Position numbers and translations under genes: made by a program. 64,000 nucleotides of DNA from Populus alba (taxonomy: Eukaryota; Streptophyta; Magnoliopsida; Malpighiales; Salicaceae), in NCBI RefSeq assembly GCF_005239225.2, contig NC_133301.1:4179157-4243156 (forward strand), in the 5' to 3' direction. The stretch's first letter is position 1. Every line of letters starts with the position of its first letter. This document shows, piece after piece, positions 48,701 to 60,770 of the stretch. The notes under the pieces are model-generated. The model was not told the DNA's origin. It ran no database searches and worked only from the letters and a program-made list of their open reading frames with translations.

Positions 48701-49011
48701 ATAAAACCCATGGACCTATTATCGGGAGGGCCATCCGCTGTTAAATCTACAATGACGTGAGCTTGAGGGGGCTGGGTGGGAATGACAGGTGTAAAGTGTT
48801 GTTCCATTACTGAATCTGCCCCCAAGTTTTGAGATACCCCAGGGACATGAGCTGGGGATGCTCCTATCGGTGGTTGGGTGGACGTTCCCTCCCCGTTCTT
48901 GGCTCTTAGAAGTTGCTCAAGCATATTGGTCATCCGGGAAACTTCATTTCTCACGGATTCCAGTTCACTTTGGTAGCAGGATTCTAGGGCGGCCCTCTCT
49001 TCGTTCTCCAT
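45749..49011 (-). pseudogene. Gag-protease of the Tat/Ogre element
   Basis: A single frame from 49011 to the intron, broken by stops at 48265, 47980, 47911, 47491, 46945 and 46882. The N-terminus is Glu-rich coiled-coil-like. The capsid region has FRIPEFIKYTGLECPNTHLR, GSALSWYMRLDNAKIKKWKD and FLKQYKFN. A Pro-rich segment (LLPPIQPPFPIWYKP) and a Cys/His stretch (YCEFHEREGHHINDCIEFRK) follow. The retropepsin motif is IGKVLVDNGSALNVLP at about 46720-46745, then the flap/C-terminal part NMLLGRAWIHAAG. The stops fit C-to-T changes (CAA/CAG/CGA). No active polyprotein is possible. Confidence 0.9.
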
Positions 49012-49363
49012 TCTTGATCTCAGCCTGGTGTAATGGACCTTGGATGGGGGACCTATGTTTCACGATCTGGAGTAGTGCATGAAAAATATGTAAATGAATG
49101 TATGATAAAGAATGATGCACGATGCATATGTAATTTTTTTTTATTTTCAAAAACGATCGATGGCCAATATTTCGCTTGCATGATGGGTATAGTCTCCTTT
49201 TGTCACGTTCCTTATTAGGGGCAGTTTTCTCAAGTTGTTGCTTCAGTAGACTTAACTCTAATAAGAGATATTTTACAAAAGACGGGTCAAAGCCCTTTTC
49301 ATTAATAATATTAGTTAATACATCTCTTAAAAAGAGGATACAAAAGCAAAGAAGAAAAATACA

Positions 49364-51499
49364 TCAATCTTCCTCTTCATCCCTATTTCTAGCCACTGGC
49401 AGGAAAGCAAGGCCTCGATTCTCAATTTTTTCTAAGAATGCATCAGTCTCAGCCAAGCTTTGTCGATAACGAAGGATGTCCCTCCCCACCGGTCGAGCAT
49501 TGGTTCTAATAATTTGTGCATGAATGGCAGCTTCATCCATTTGCTCATCTGCTGTGGCCATCTTCTCCATAAGTAACATGTTGTTCCGATTCAGGGTATT
49601 GTTGTTGGTGTCGATCTATTCCTTATGTTTCTCTGAAGCTTCCCACTTTTTGGTCAATTGTCTTACCTTTTCCTGCTCTTTGTCAAGTTTTGCTTTCAGC
49701 ATCCTAATTTCATTTTTCTTAGTTGCCAACTCTGTCTTAACAACCTCCTATTCCTTCCCCTTTCTTTTGCAATACTACAATTCGGCTAGCTGACTTTCTA
49801 TCATCACATATTTCTTGTTTAACTCATCATACTTCTCAATTCGGTCCAACAACTCTGCTTGAACATGTAGGAATTTGTCTTGATTGTATTCCGCACTCTC
49901 TTGATAGTCATTGAAGTCAGCCTTTAATGCTTCCAATTCAGAACTGCTCTGCATCCAATCCAAAATCAGTACTCCCTTTTCTTTCTTAGACTCTTCCATT
50001 ACAGCCTTTCCTTTGCTCAGTTACAGCTCCAACATCATTATCTTTGCATCTCTAGATTCAAGATGTTCGTTTAGAAATACTCTGCTTTTGTCTCCTTCCA
50101 TCATCATCATTTCTAATGTTGCTTTGTCTCTCTTGCTTTTTCCCAATTCTATTTGGAGCCTTTCTAATTACCCCCTAAGGTCCTCCTCATTACTGACCTT
50201 CTTCCTTTTTAGTGACCCTTCTATAATACGTGAAGGTTTGTCTTCAGAACATGGCATACTAGGAGCAGCAGTCAGGGTCGAATTCCTCCACTTTTCATAT
50301 CCTTCATTTGAGATGGGGTCTCTTAACCTTTTAGACTCCTTTTGAATTAAAGTCAAGTGGCTCCAATCTTGTTTAATAGTTTCAAGAACTTCTAGCGCAG
50401 ATTGATCCCTGAAAAACCCAGAAAATTCAGCAAGTCCCACAGTCTTTGGGATGTGTTGTATGCCGCCTAACTGTCTTATCACCAGGGCTGGAGCATAACT
50501 GACATAACCAGTGATCCCAACTAAAGGTACCCAGCATTTTTGTCCACAACAGACTAGGACATCAACCGATTTGACCCAAGGGGCTTTCCAACTAAAGTGG
50601 CTACTAGGTAACTCTTGCAGCTTTTTCATCCAACCTTGATCACCCAGGCTTCCCCATTCTTCTTCTGCTACTATCTTCAAGGGTTTTTGGTTAAACCACC
50701 AAAAATTATTAAAGATCGGCCTTTTGGTTTCAATATGGCTTACCATCCAGATGTATAATAACTAAGTACAACATCTCATTGCGCCTTTCCCAGTCTTTTT
50801 AAAATGGTTGAGGGTCAGGAATGTCTCGGCTAATATGGCAGTTATAGGGTTGAAATGAGTATTTTCATATTCCACAAATGCAGTAGCAGCAACTTATAGA
50901 CTTATAACTCCTGTTAAGCTTGGAAATAACACGAGACCATATATCCCTAAAGTGATTAACCTGTCTCTTTCAAGCATCAATCCATATTGCAATTTTTTTC
51001 TTTCTAACTCAACCTCCACAAATTTCCTCTTTAAACCGCTGGCATTCTTCTCTAAAAATCTACTCAAATACGGAATTTTCAGTAATTTTGACAATTCAGG
51101 GATTATCTTGTCATTTCTCAAAGGGAAATAAACCCTATGCAAGTGTTTGGGAAACTCCATCAACATTCCATACTCCTCTACAGTGGGACACAAATCCACA
51201 TTTCCAAAGGAAAAGCATTTGTAATCAGGATCCCAAAAGTTAATCAGGGCTTTGATTGCTGGGTTCAATACTTCTATCTTTGTAATTTCTAACAGTCGCC
51301 CATACTTCTCAGAAAATGCTGCCTCATCAATGTTCTGACTATGAACCAATATTCTATTCATCTCATTTATCTTGCAATTCAGGTCTTTGACTACTAGAAG
51401 CTTCCTTGCATTACATCTAGAGACACCTCCCTCTGATAGTTGTGATAATTCAGAAATCTGTCCATATTCCACCGTAGTAAATTTTGTAATGATGGCCAT
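49364..51499 (-). pseudogene. Ogre-type ORF1 upstream of gag (DUF7745-like), pseudogene
   Basis: One frame of about 711 codons with seven in-frame stops (50894, 50762, 50168, 50021, 49775, 49748, 49616), all TAA or TAG. The first 60 percent resembles the DUF7745-type protein of plant Ogre ORF1 (INFWDPDYKCFSFGNVDLCP, TVEEYGMLMEFPKHLHRVYF). The rest is a coiled coil rich in Glu, Lys, Leu and Gln (SSELEALKADFNDYQESAEY). Its role in the element is unknown; an ORF before gag is one of the features that define Ogre. Confidence 0.8.
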
Positions 51500-51994
51500 C
51501 TTATCGTTTTAAAAGACCTGAAAACCAATATGTTTTATGGTTAGTTTTATGTATTATGCAAAAACATGTACTGTGGAGCATACACCCTAAAGACCGATTC
51601 TAATTCTTTTATGCTTGACAAAGGTAGGTTGGCTATTTAGTCTCTAAAAGGGTCTCTTGTTGTCCTATTGATCGCCCTCGTAAAGGCAAAATGGGGGCTC
51701 AGAAGGGTAATGGGATGGCACATGTACCAATCATTACCAGTCTAAGCACTCAGCAAAAAGTTGGGGTTTACACAAACTTAAACCTTGACTAAAAGTCATA
51801 AGGTAAGCTGTTAGTCCCCCACTTAACCTAAAGTTTGTAATACAAACTCTCAAAAAAGAATGATGCATGAAACAGATCTAACAATACATGAACAAAATAT
51901 GTACAGAAATTAAAGCGTGTAAATAAAAATCATCATCTTAATGACAAACATAGACAAAACCAAAAAATCAGACAAAATAATGCTTAGTCCACAA

Positions 51995-52014
51995 GATCCC
52001 TAGTGGAGTCGTCA
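51995..52014 (-). other. Primer-binding site of the Tat/Ogre element
   Basis: The minus strand reads TGACGACTCCACTAGGGATC three bases inside the 5' LTR. It resembles TGGCGACTCCRCTGGGGA, the Ogre-type site usually assigned to tRNA-Arg, with G-to-A changes at two positions. Confidence 0.6.
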
Positions 52015-52918
52015 TTCTGTCGCACATGTACGACGCTGCGGCGATCGCCTACCACCAACCTTTCATGAAAGTGTGGTATGTATCTATCTATTATGGAAAA
52101 TATGGTGAGACAAGGAATTCTTTGTCTCTTAGCAGTAAAAAAATGGATCGGGAGTCGCCACCTAATATTCTGGTTACTAGGAACCCTAACTGGTCTTTAA
52201 AGATCAGGTACGGAGACTGATTGCGTAAAGGGAAGGTGTTAGCACCCCAACTACGCCCTACCTAAGGTAGGTTGCATTGTTTTGTCTAATAAAATCTAAG
52301 TCATGATGTAGTTTCTTATTATTCAGAATATGCATTACGTGTAATGTCATACCCCGGGTTCTATTGTCCAAAAAAAGAATTAAATATCCCGAAGACGCAT
52401 TACGTGTAATGTCATGCCCCGGATACTAAGAGATAAACAAAATAAAATTTTTGTTTGTTTTTGAAATTTTGGTCAATGTTCTCTTAAACTGGTTATTAAA
52501 GCCGAAATGTATGCTAAGCATTGATTTTTGGTGTATATATAAAAAAAACACAATATGATTTTTTTAACTTGGAGACACTTGGCCGTATGGACAAAAACAT
52601 TTTTTTTTTGTATTTTTTGAAGCTTTGACGAAAACCGGGTATTTTAATATCAGATTTTTGTATTTTAAGCAACGTAAAAACATTGCTTGAAATTTATAAA
52701 AAATACACGGGAAACTTGTAAAATTACAAACAAATATTTTTTGATTTTTTTATTTAACAAAAAATTAAAAAAAAAAACTAGGCTGGATCTGGCCCAACCA
52801 TTCTGGGTTGGGCCTGACCCGGCCCATATACTATGGGTTGGGCTGATGTTCCAGCCCGTAATTAATGAGGGTTTGGTTACTGTGCGCTGCACAGTAACCA
52901 GCAAAAATATAATTACCC

Positions 52919-53037
52919 TCCCTTGTTTGTTGTTCGCTTTAGTGTCATTTGCTGCAGAATGTAACTTCAGTGTCATTTGCATGCAGAACATTTACATTCT
53001 GCAGCAAATGACACTGAAGCAAACAATAGACAAGGGA
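52919..53037. repeat. Foldback specific to the 5' LTR
   Basis: Arms of 46 bp at 52919-52964 and 52992-53037 are near-perfect inverted copies (core GTCATTTGCTGCAGAATGTAA and its complement), separated by 27 bp. The 3' LTR has only the right-arm sequence here, so the left arm is an added inverted copy. Confidence 0.85.
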
Positions 53038-53528
53038 AGGGGAGAAGATTACCTAGAGCAGTGGCGACGCTAGCAGCAGCGGAGGCAGCAAAGATTGGAG
53101 TTTGTTTCCCTTCCTTCTCTCTTATGTTTCTCTCCTCAACCCCCCCTCTGTTTTTGCGTTATCTTCTCTTTCCCTCTCTCTGTTATGTTCCTCTTCTTCT
53201 TCTCTGGTTCTGCTGTGGCGGTGGCAGTGTTGATGGTGTAGGATGGCAGTGGCAGCTGCTGGGAAGCCCAGTGACTGCGGTTGTGCTTCTCCTCCATGGC
53301 GCAGCAACACTAACGTCCGTGTCTTCCTCTTCTAGTCTCCCTTTTCTCTCCTCTGTCGTCCCCAAAAATCACTCTCGGCTCCCTCCCTCTTTCTCTTTTC
53401 TTTCTCTCTTTCAGTCTCTTAAACAAAACTCTTGGTTCTCTCTCTCGGTTTCACTTGGAAATCATGCCAGCCCTCACCCTTTTTTCTTTCCTTTCTTTTT
53501 TTTTCCTTCGTTGCACTCCCTCCTCTGG

Positions 53529-53536
53529 TATTTATA
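53529..53536 (-). promoter_or_regulatory. TATA box of the Tat/Ogre 5' LTR
   Basis: TATAAATA on the minus strand, conserved in the other LTR at 38265-38272. Transcription would start around 53500 and read through ORF1 and gag-pol. Upstream (plus side) lies a GC-richer stretch with CACCGTAAGC-type elements. Confidence 0.5.
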
Positions 53537-54380
53537 GGCAGAGGAGGGAAGGGCCACCTTACCCCTGCCATGGTGCAGGGTAAGGTGAGCCGGGGATTAC
53601 TCGCAGCTTTCGGCGCGCCTGACTTTTCCATCATGATGGCGTGGTGGCAGGGTCTGTGTAGGCATGGGTCATGGCCGGCTTTTCTAGTTTTAGGAGAGAG
53701 GGAGAGGACCAAAAGGCAGGGGAAAGCTGCCTCTTCTTCCCCTGTTCCCTGCGTGTGCAGGGGAAGAAGAAGAACTTATGGTGCAGTTCAAAACGACACC
53801 GTAAGCTTTTTTTTTTTTTTTTTAACATTACATGAAACGGCGTCGTTTTGCCCAAGTTTCATTTAAAAGGAAATGGCGCCAAAATGCATCAATTTCAAAT
53901 CAGCCCTTCAATTTGCGCGCCTTTTTCATTGTAGTCCTTGGTTTTGGATTTCTTCAATTAAGTCCTTAATTGGCCACCAGACTTCAACATGCATGCATTT
54001 AAGCCCCTGATTTGACCCAATCAACTTTTAAAAAATATAATTTGACCTCAGAACTTCAATTTCTTCCAATTAAAACCCAAATTGACTAAAAAATCAAATT
54101 TTCTTGCAATCAAACCCTCCAATAATTCAATTAAACCTTCAATAAAATTTAATTGAGTCCAAAAACATCTTATTTGTACTTTCCTTCCTCAAATAAAATT
54201 TCCTTAATCAATAGGGCTCTCACTGGTCAATGATATACTGTCAAATTTCGACATTTATATCTTTGAACCTCCTCAATCAATTTATTTATTTATTATTTAT
54301 ATATTTTTTACTTTCTTTTTTTTTAATAAATTTTTATTTTTCTCTTGTCTTATGCAAGGACCCAAAAATAGGTTACGACA

Positions 54381-55603
54381 ATTATATTAATTATCTTATT
54401 TGAGTAATGCCAATACTTGTAAATGTGGTCAAGTATTAATGGTGTAACTTATGTTAACAACAAATCAAGTACCTTTCATAGCACAAGTGTCGGTTATACC
54501 ATACAGTAGGCTATGAAAGTGTCAAGTATTTGTTGTCCCAAGGTTTGTACAACACAAATATAGATTAACCATTTAAAAGGCAGGGAATTAAGTGTGAGGA
54601 AGATAACAAATACAAAACATGTTAGTATTAAACATTAAAGTCCATGTTGAGTTTATATTATAGTTATTCTTACACCGTTAGTATACCCTTTTCACCTTGA
54701 CAAAATTAACTTAGTTAAACATAATGAAGAAGATAAACATAAATAAAAAATACAAGAACATAAACATGATATAAGTTAACTAAGTATAGTAAAAGAAATG
54801 AAAAGCATAAACAATAGATTAATATAACATAAAATAAAACTTGAACATTACAAAATACAAAGAAAGAGAGTGATATTGATCTGAACACCAAGATGTCTAA
54901 ATGTATGGAAAATGTCTCCTTTTATAGGTTAAAATTCAGAACTATTGATTTGATAACTAATTATTGAGTGGGTGGCCACCTCTTGACTTGGTGACAACCA
55001 TTATTTTCTTGTCTGAACAAAACAGCAATGGTAATATCATAATTTGAACAGATAGTCTTATAACAATTCTGGGAATTTGTCTCATCTTTCTAACAAAATA
55101 AGAATGAGCTCATTTGGATTTTTAGAACTCAAGACATGGGCTAAACACTGAACAGTGTCTAGGTTGCAGGACAAATTCTGACTTCTCTTTTGTTACTACA
55201 ATTTGAACTTGTAAATGACCGTTTTGAATCTTGGACTCTAATAAAAGTTTTAGGCCTATGTCTTAGCTTTCCATCCATATAAACCAGACCTAAATACAAG
55301 TTCTACAACTCCAGTTATAAACCAATAACTGAATGGTGTTCCAGTTTGAATTGAATCAGCATCTGTTCTTTAAGCTTAGCCCTATCTTTGTCTTCTCGAT
55401 TTCAATAGTTAAACAAATCAAGCAACCATTTCAATTGTGAAACATGCCTCCATTTGAAATGAACATTTACCATAAATTAAAGATATTTTATATTATCATA
55501 CTTGCTATTATAAAACATGCTTAAGTTAGGAAATTTAATGATACTTTAAATGCAATACGATGATATAAAACATTAATAAAAATATACTTTTAAGTATTAA
55601 TCA
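54381..55603 (-). repeat. 5' LTR of the gag-only gypsy element, outer part
   Basis: Starts on the minus strand with TGATTAATACTTAAAAGTAT at 55603. It matches 33790-34582 over 54381-55195; the remaining 400 bp have no partner because the 3' LTR is truncated. Begins with ATTAT, the second copy of the Ogre-type target duplication. Confidence 0.8.
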
Positions 55604-56829
55604 GCAATCCCACCTTTCTGAAAACCAAAAAAAGTCCTTATACACCCCTAATAAATATAAGGAAACAAAGCTTCATGCTTATCCATATCAAAACAAAACA
55701 AAAAAATCCTTTTCAAGCCTCATAAAAAGGAAAAATCTTTCTTGAAATAATAAAATTGTGTTCAAAATGAAATTGAATGATTTGATGACATAAATGGTGA
55801 TAAATGGTGTGCAATTGGTTTATGGTCCTACCTGTCCTACCGCATCTTCTCTAAGGTTAACCATTTAGTTGTTCTAATAAGTATAAATAAGGCTAATACT
55901 TATCAATAAAAGCAAGTTTGGATATGAGATAAAGAAAGGCCATCTTGGATAAACCTTTAACATTTCTAAAAATTACCCCTTTTTTTCCAGTTTAAGCCAT
56001 AAATGATTTATTTTTATAATAGCCCTCGACTAGGATCACCTATACACTAAAGGCAATTTTTGAAATTCTCCAAGTACAAACTGTCAAAAGCGGCATAAAT
56101 ACCACAAAAGAGAGAAAAACAAAATAGACAAAATAAAAGGGTGAGAAGGGGGGGAGAGAGAGAGATCTAAAAAGTTTTTTATTTGAAAGACAAATGTCAA
56201 ATGAAAAAAAAAACATGGAGAATAAAGATCATAATGAGATCAATAAACAAAATAGAAAAGCTAGGAAAAGATCTCTACATAAAACAAGTGATACTGTGTC
56301 TTTTAACCCGGGTAACATCATTTGAGCCGCATGATTATCCATTTTTTTATAGTCGTGAGTCATAACCTATATTGAGTGCCTTAAAAAGTCTTTTATGGTA
56401 AGAAACAACTTATTTGCACTAAAAGGTGTCAGCCTTTATAAATAGAAGAAAAATCATTGCTTGAATGTGCACCATAAGTCATTTTCATGTCATTAAATAG
56501 AGTCTTTACCAATAAATGAACAAGCTTAATGCAACATAAGCAAGATGTTTTCCTTTTTGAAAACCGAAAATTAACTTTGAAACCTTTTCTGACCAAATTT
56601 GGCATATATTCAGTAAAATTTCATTTGATCTATATCATTTTTTTTTCTCAAACCTAATTAACTCTCGCCTATTACAATGAAAAATACTTCCAATTAAAAT
56701 TTATGAATCTTTAGAATAACTATAAGAATTTTATGATCAACTTTTGATATTTATAGATCCAAAGTTCTATACCAGAATATTAACCATTAATTCTCATGAA
56801 TTAAAATTTTAGTTATTGAAATATTGGTC
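55604..56829. other. AT-rich DNA, no gene supported
   Basis: Contains a (GA)n tract near 56148-56165 and many A runs. One chance open frame (56183-56365, plus) has Lys/Ile-rich low-complexity composition. The right part may belong to the LTR relic that follows. Confidence 0.45.
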
Positions 56830-59345
56830 AAATTCTCATGGATTTAGTAAACTGATTATTAAATCCTAAAATGCTTGTAAATACGTATTTTGAATTTTTG
56901 TCTGGAAATATAAACAGTATGATTTTTTTATATTTTTCAGAGACTTGGCCATATGCAACACACAAAAGACTTTTTTGTTTATTTGTAGGCTTCTTAGAAC
57001 AAAAACCACCCTAAAAAATTAAAAGAGGTTTTCCTAAACATATCCTTAAACTTAAACTTCAATAAAAACATCCAAACAAAGCCTAACAACAAATTGTTGT
57101 TTTTTTATTTATTATTATTTTATATTTATATCCAGTTGGGTCAATCCGATCAAGTTGATCCGGTTGGACGGACTCAACCGAGTTGACACAGTAGGGTTCA
57201 CTCAACTGAGCTTACTAAAAACAAACAAATAGAAGAAATCAAAACCAAGACATATCAAATGTTACAAAAACATAAAAACTGAACAAACTTTCAATCAAAA
57301 CGGATCAAATGCACTAAAGATTAAAAAAAAAATGAAGAACATTTATCTCCATTTCATAAAACACAACTCTTAATCCAAACTAGATCTCTAATAAAAAGGG
57401 GGATGGTTTTGTTCACATTCATACGCAAAGCAAGAATCAGGGATTCATTTGCTTTAATGATTAACAAATCAACATGATTTTTGCCAAAATTAATTTTAGT
57501 TCAAAACCAAAATTCTAGGATTAAAATCCACTAAAACCTGTTATTAGTGCAAAAAACTCCTAGATTGCTTGCTAAGAGCGATAGGCGAACTTGTGTAAAC
57601 TAGAATTTAAACCAAATGAGCTATAAAATTAGCACCTAAGGCAAGATTCAACATATGAATCTACTAAAACCTAGAATACCTAGAATGCCAATATAAACCT
57701 AAAAGCAAATGCTATTCTTTCATTAATAGAAGGTGCCTTCCCTTTTTGGTGCCACTTCTGGCATCCATTAAATCAAAGTGCCATGCAATATAATGGAAAA
57801 AAGAAGAAGTAATCAATAGTATATCAAGATATTCAAAACTTCATATTGAACACAAGAAAATGATCTAGCAGGCCTCATAGACTCCACTTTCAAGATTTGA
57901 ATGTATATACCTTTTTAGCTTAGAAATTCCTAAATCTAAATCAATTTTAGGTATTGCCTTCATTCCTTCTTATTTTTAGGCATCTCTAGACAAGTTTGAA
58001 GCTTCCAAATCCTTCTAGATGGAATCCTTGCACCTTAAACAAAGTTTCTTTCTTCTTCTCTCTTTTACTCTTTTCTTTCCCCCTTTTCTCTTTTCTTTTC
58101 TCCTTATTTTCTCTTTTCTTTTCTCCCTTCTTTGATGCTTTTAGATTCCGTTTTTTATAAGCTGATTTAGGTATTCTAGATAGGTTGTTAGGGTTCTAAT
58201 AGACTAAAACCTAGTTGGTTTGTAGGAAACTTGAAGACCAAAATGAAGTGTTTTCTGCCTTTGGATCTAAATAAAAGGGTTTAAAACCTTTGATGGGAAC
58301 CTTTTGAGGGTTTCGAAGTGGGAGCACACAAAAAAGTTAAGTGGTTTTCTGCAAATGGTTGTCCCTGTCCAAGCTAACTGGGTTGGTCACTTTCGTGGCT
58401 TTGCCAGAGCAACTCCAACGTCAACATTGCTTGAGACCACTTGGACTTAGTAAATGGGGTGCATACCTTTCAATCAGATCCATTCTTACTTGATTTGAAA
58501 GTTTATTGGTTCATATTCAAACATTTGAAAGTGTCCGCTCAAATAGTGTGATAACTGAAATTGTAATGCTAGCTAACTAGAGATAAGATGTTGTGGAGAT
58601 TAATGGAGAATATTGGATACAAATGTTTGATTTTAAAGACATGAGGGTTTAACGGGGGTGTTTCTTAATTGAATGGTGATGGTTGCAGCCTTTGAGGCGA
58701 TTAGAAACGTCATATTCATTCGCCTAAAAGTTTCCACCTGATCAGCCAAAAACTAAAAAAGAAGAAGAAAAGGCACATGACCTTGAACAGTGGCGTTGTT
58801 TTGACTAATTCCTACATATTAGGGTATTTTTTATTTAGGATCTGTTAATTTTCAATTTAATCCCTATTCTTGTTATTTCATTCTATTTTACCCGTAATTT
58901 CCCTATAACTTTCTAATTTCATGTAATTATGTCTCTACCAGATTCATTGGCACCCCTAATTTTTAACGTCTTTTACAAATTAATTCTTGGTATTTGATTT
59001 TTTTAATTAGATCCTCAAATGACCATTAAACTTCTAAATTGTTTTTTTATTTGACCCCTAATTTATTTGGATTCTAGTCCCTAAAGTTGTGCATGTTTTG
59101 CATGTTGATCTTTGGTTAATAAAATGTTCAATTAAGTCCTTATTTGCTCACCAGACTTCAAATTTTACACAATTAAACCCCTATTTGACTTATTAAACTT
59201 TCCAAGATTCCATTTGATATCAAAATTAACTCCCAAAAGTTGATTTTGCTTATGATTAAATCCTTAATAAAATTAATTAAACAAATTTCAATTGAGTCTT
59301 TAAACACCTAAAAAAATATTTACTAATGAGCCCTGTCAATCAAAA
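56830..59345 (-). repeat. Diverged Tat/Ogre-type LTR relic
   Basis: Two parts align by eye with the LTR at 36754-39090. About 56850-56980 (GATTTTTTTATAT, CTTGGCCATATGCA) corresponds to about 37210-37345. About 59105-59340 (AATTAAGTCCTTATTTGCTC, AATTAAACCCC, AATTGAGTC) corresponds to 38660-38880. The middle has CT-rich blocks like the LTR but low similarity. No coding region of such an element is nearby, so it may be a solo LTR or fragment. Confidence 0.6.
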
Positions 59346-60535
59346 CCCTAGGTTGCTATTTTTTCTACCAACTTTCACTTGGCGTTTTGGTCTTTAATCA
59401 TTGGATTTGGGAAGTCCTTTGTAAGTTTGCTTAAGGTGTATTTCCTTTCATGTATTTTTTATTTTATTTTTTTTGGTGATAAAATGGGTAGCAATAAAAA
59501 GTCATAACCACCAACCTCCCTTTCTCTCATCATCAACTCAAACCCAAGTACACTGGTGGAAACCCACGAGACCAAGGTTGAAGTTCAATCACCATCCATC
59601 AACCCTATTGAATCAACCACAAGGAAAAATCACAAGCATCAACCACCATAAAATCTCTCACTCACAGCAGGTCCCCAAATTAAGAAACCTTAAACCACCA
59701 GTAAAGAAAAATCCCAAATCAATTTGATTTCATCTTTTTTGGCTTGTATGTTTATTTCATTCATAATATATATATATAAAGAAAGGATTATAAGGATGGT
59801 GATTGGTGTATTTTGTTAATCAATTAAATTCATACCGTAGTATCCTTGTTAAACAGGCATCCCTCGGTAATAATAGACCAAAAAAATAAATCAAAACGTC
59901 TATAACTTGGAACGTCAAAGTTGAGAAAAGCCGAAGAAGAATATCCTTGTAAAGTCCAAAACTACATGCTACTTTCTAGCTTGAAGGACAAAAAGGAAGA
60001 GAACGAGCAGAAAAGAAGGGGGGAAACCAAAGGACTCACAGCCTGATCATAGGCATATAGTGAAAAGAACAGCTCCATCGATCTACTTGTAACTCACTCC
60101 CTTTCTCACATAAAAGTACTCTTGATTGTCACTTAAAAATGGAAGCTGGGGATAGTTTTGGATGCTGGCCAACAAAACAATCCACCCACCCAGCTGCCAT
60201 CCAACCACAAAGAAGAGTTTTCCAGTGGGATATCCACTTACTTGGTACTGTAGGAGATAGCAAGCATGGACTCTTCCCACTGAGACATTCTAGGTCATAC
60301 GCATCATACCAGTGTGAAAGAAGATGTTCACAAATACTTAAATTATATTATCCATATGCAGATTTATTAGTGATTGCGCGCATACATTCTTTGATTTGGC
60401 CTCTTATTGATTTTATTTCTTTTTAACCTCGAGATTCGTAGATCAGAAGAGTTATATAACAGGACAGATGCAAATAGGCCTACTAAAAAAAAGCTGGATG
60501 TCGAGCACCCCAGTTGCTCGATAAAGCGGTTTAAT
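59346..60535. other. Intergenic DNA, no gene supported
   Basis: Two plus-strand open frames (59473-59727 and 60139-60426) show no family resemblance and no start context. An imperfect inverted repeat near 60223-60282 is noted under rejected items. Confidence 0.45.
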
Positions 60536-60539
60536 TAGG

Positions 60540-60770
60540 AGTACACTCAGGGTGTGTTAGGCTATTGTATTTTAAGAGTATTTTTAAAAAAAATTAAATT
60601 TTTTTTATTTTAAATTAATATATTTTTGATGTTTTCAAATTATGTGCTCATCTTAAAAATAATTTTTAAAAAATAAAAAAAATATTACTAATATACTTTT
60701 ATGAGTGAAAAACATTTTGAAAAAAAATCATAATTACATTTCTATATACACTCTAAATATTACTTGTATC
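60540..60770. repeat. Salicaceae-type dispersed repeat
   Basis: GGGTGTGTTAGGC, then AATATATTTTTGATGTTTTC, a run of AAAAATAATTTTTAAAAAAT, and GAGTGAAAAACATTTTGAAA are phrases I associate with a very common poplar/willow interspersed repeat. Ends not defined. Confidence 0.45.

Larger units (their letters stand above)
36754..54380 (-). mobile_element. Tat/Ogre-type Ty3/gypsy retrotransposon, full-length but inactive
   Basis: 17,627 bp with TG...CA LTRs of 2337 bp (36754-39090) and 2363 bp (52018-54380), and the target duplication ATTAT on both sides (36749-36753, 54381-54385). Order on the minus strand: 5' LTR, primer-binding site, extra ORF1, gag-protease, intron, RT/RNase H, second RNase H, integrase, long 3' region with a tandem repeat, polypurine tract, 3' LTR. 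The extra ORF before gag, the intron after protease, the second RNase H and the repeat-bearing 3' region are together diagnostic of the Tat lineage, closest to Ogre. Confidence 0.92.
52018..54380 (-). repeat. 5' LTR of the Tat/Ogre element
   Basis: Same ends as the other LTR (TGTCGCAC... and ...GGTTACGACA). Differences include an inserted segment near 53680-53715 (AGTTTTAGGAGAGAGGGAG) and a 46-bp-arm foldback at 52919-53037 in place of the second palindrome of the 3' LTR. Confidence 0.92.
33641..55603 (-). mobile_element. Gag-only Ty3/gypsy element (Athila/Tat-like gag), split by an Ogre-type insertion
   Basis: Minus-strand element: 5' LTR (55603 down to 54381, then 36753 to 36391), primer-binding site, a gag relic, then directly a truncated 3' LTR (34582-33641). 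No protease, RT, integrase or polypurine tract remains. The 17.6-kb element at 36754-54380 interrupts the 5' LTR and must be younger. LTR pairing was established by eye from long shared stretches. Confidence 0.85.

Noticed and set aside
59473..59727. 84-codon plus-strand frame rich in His, Pro and Lys
   Set aside because: Skewed composition and location beside an LTR relic; no conserved motif seen.
60223..60282. Possible microRNA hairpin (CAGTGGGA pairing with TCCCACTG)
   Set aside because: Only 8 bp pair perfectly, followed by gapped 3- and 4-bp helices. The 3' arm does not match a microRNA I know. Small-RNA data would be needed.
60139..60426. 95-codon plus-strand open frame
   Set aside because: No recognisable domain, no splice or promoter evidence, and a competing frame of similar length on the other strand.
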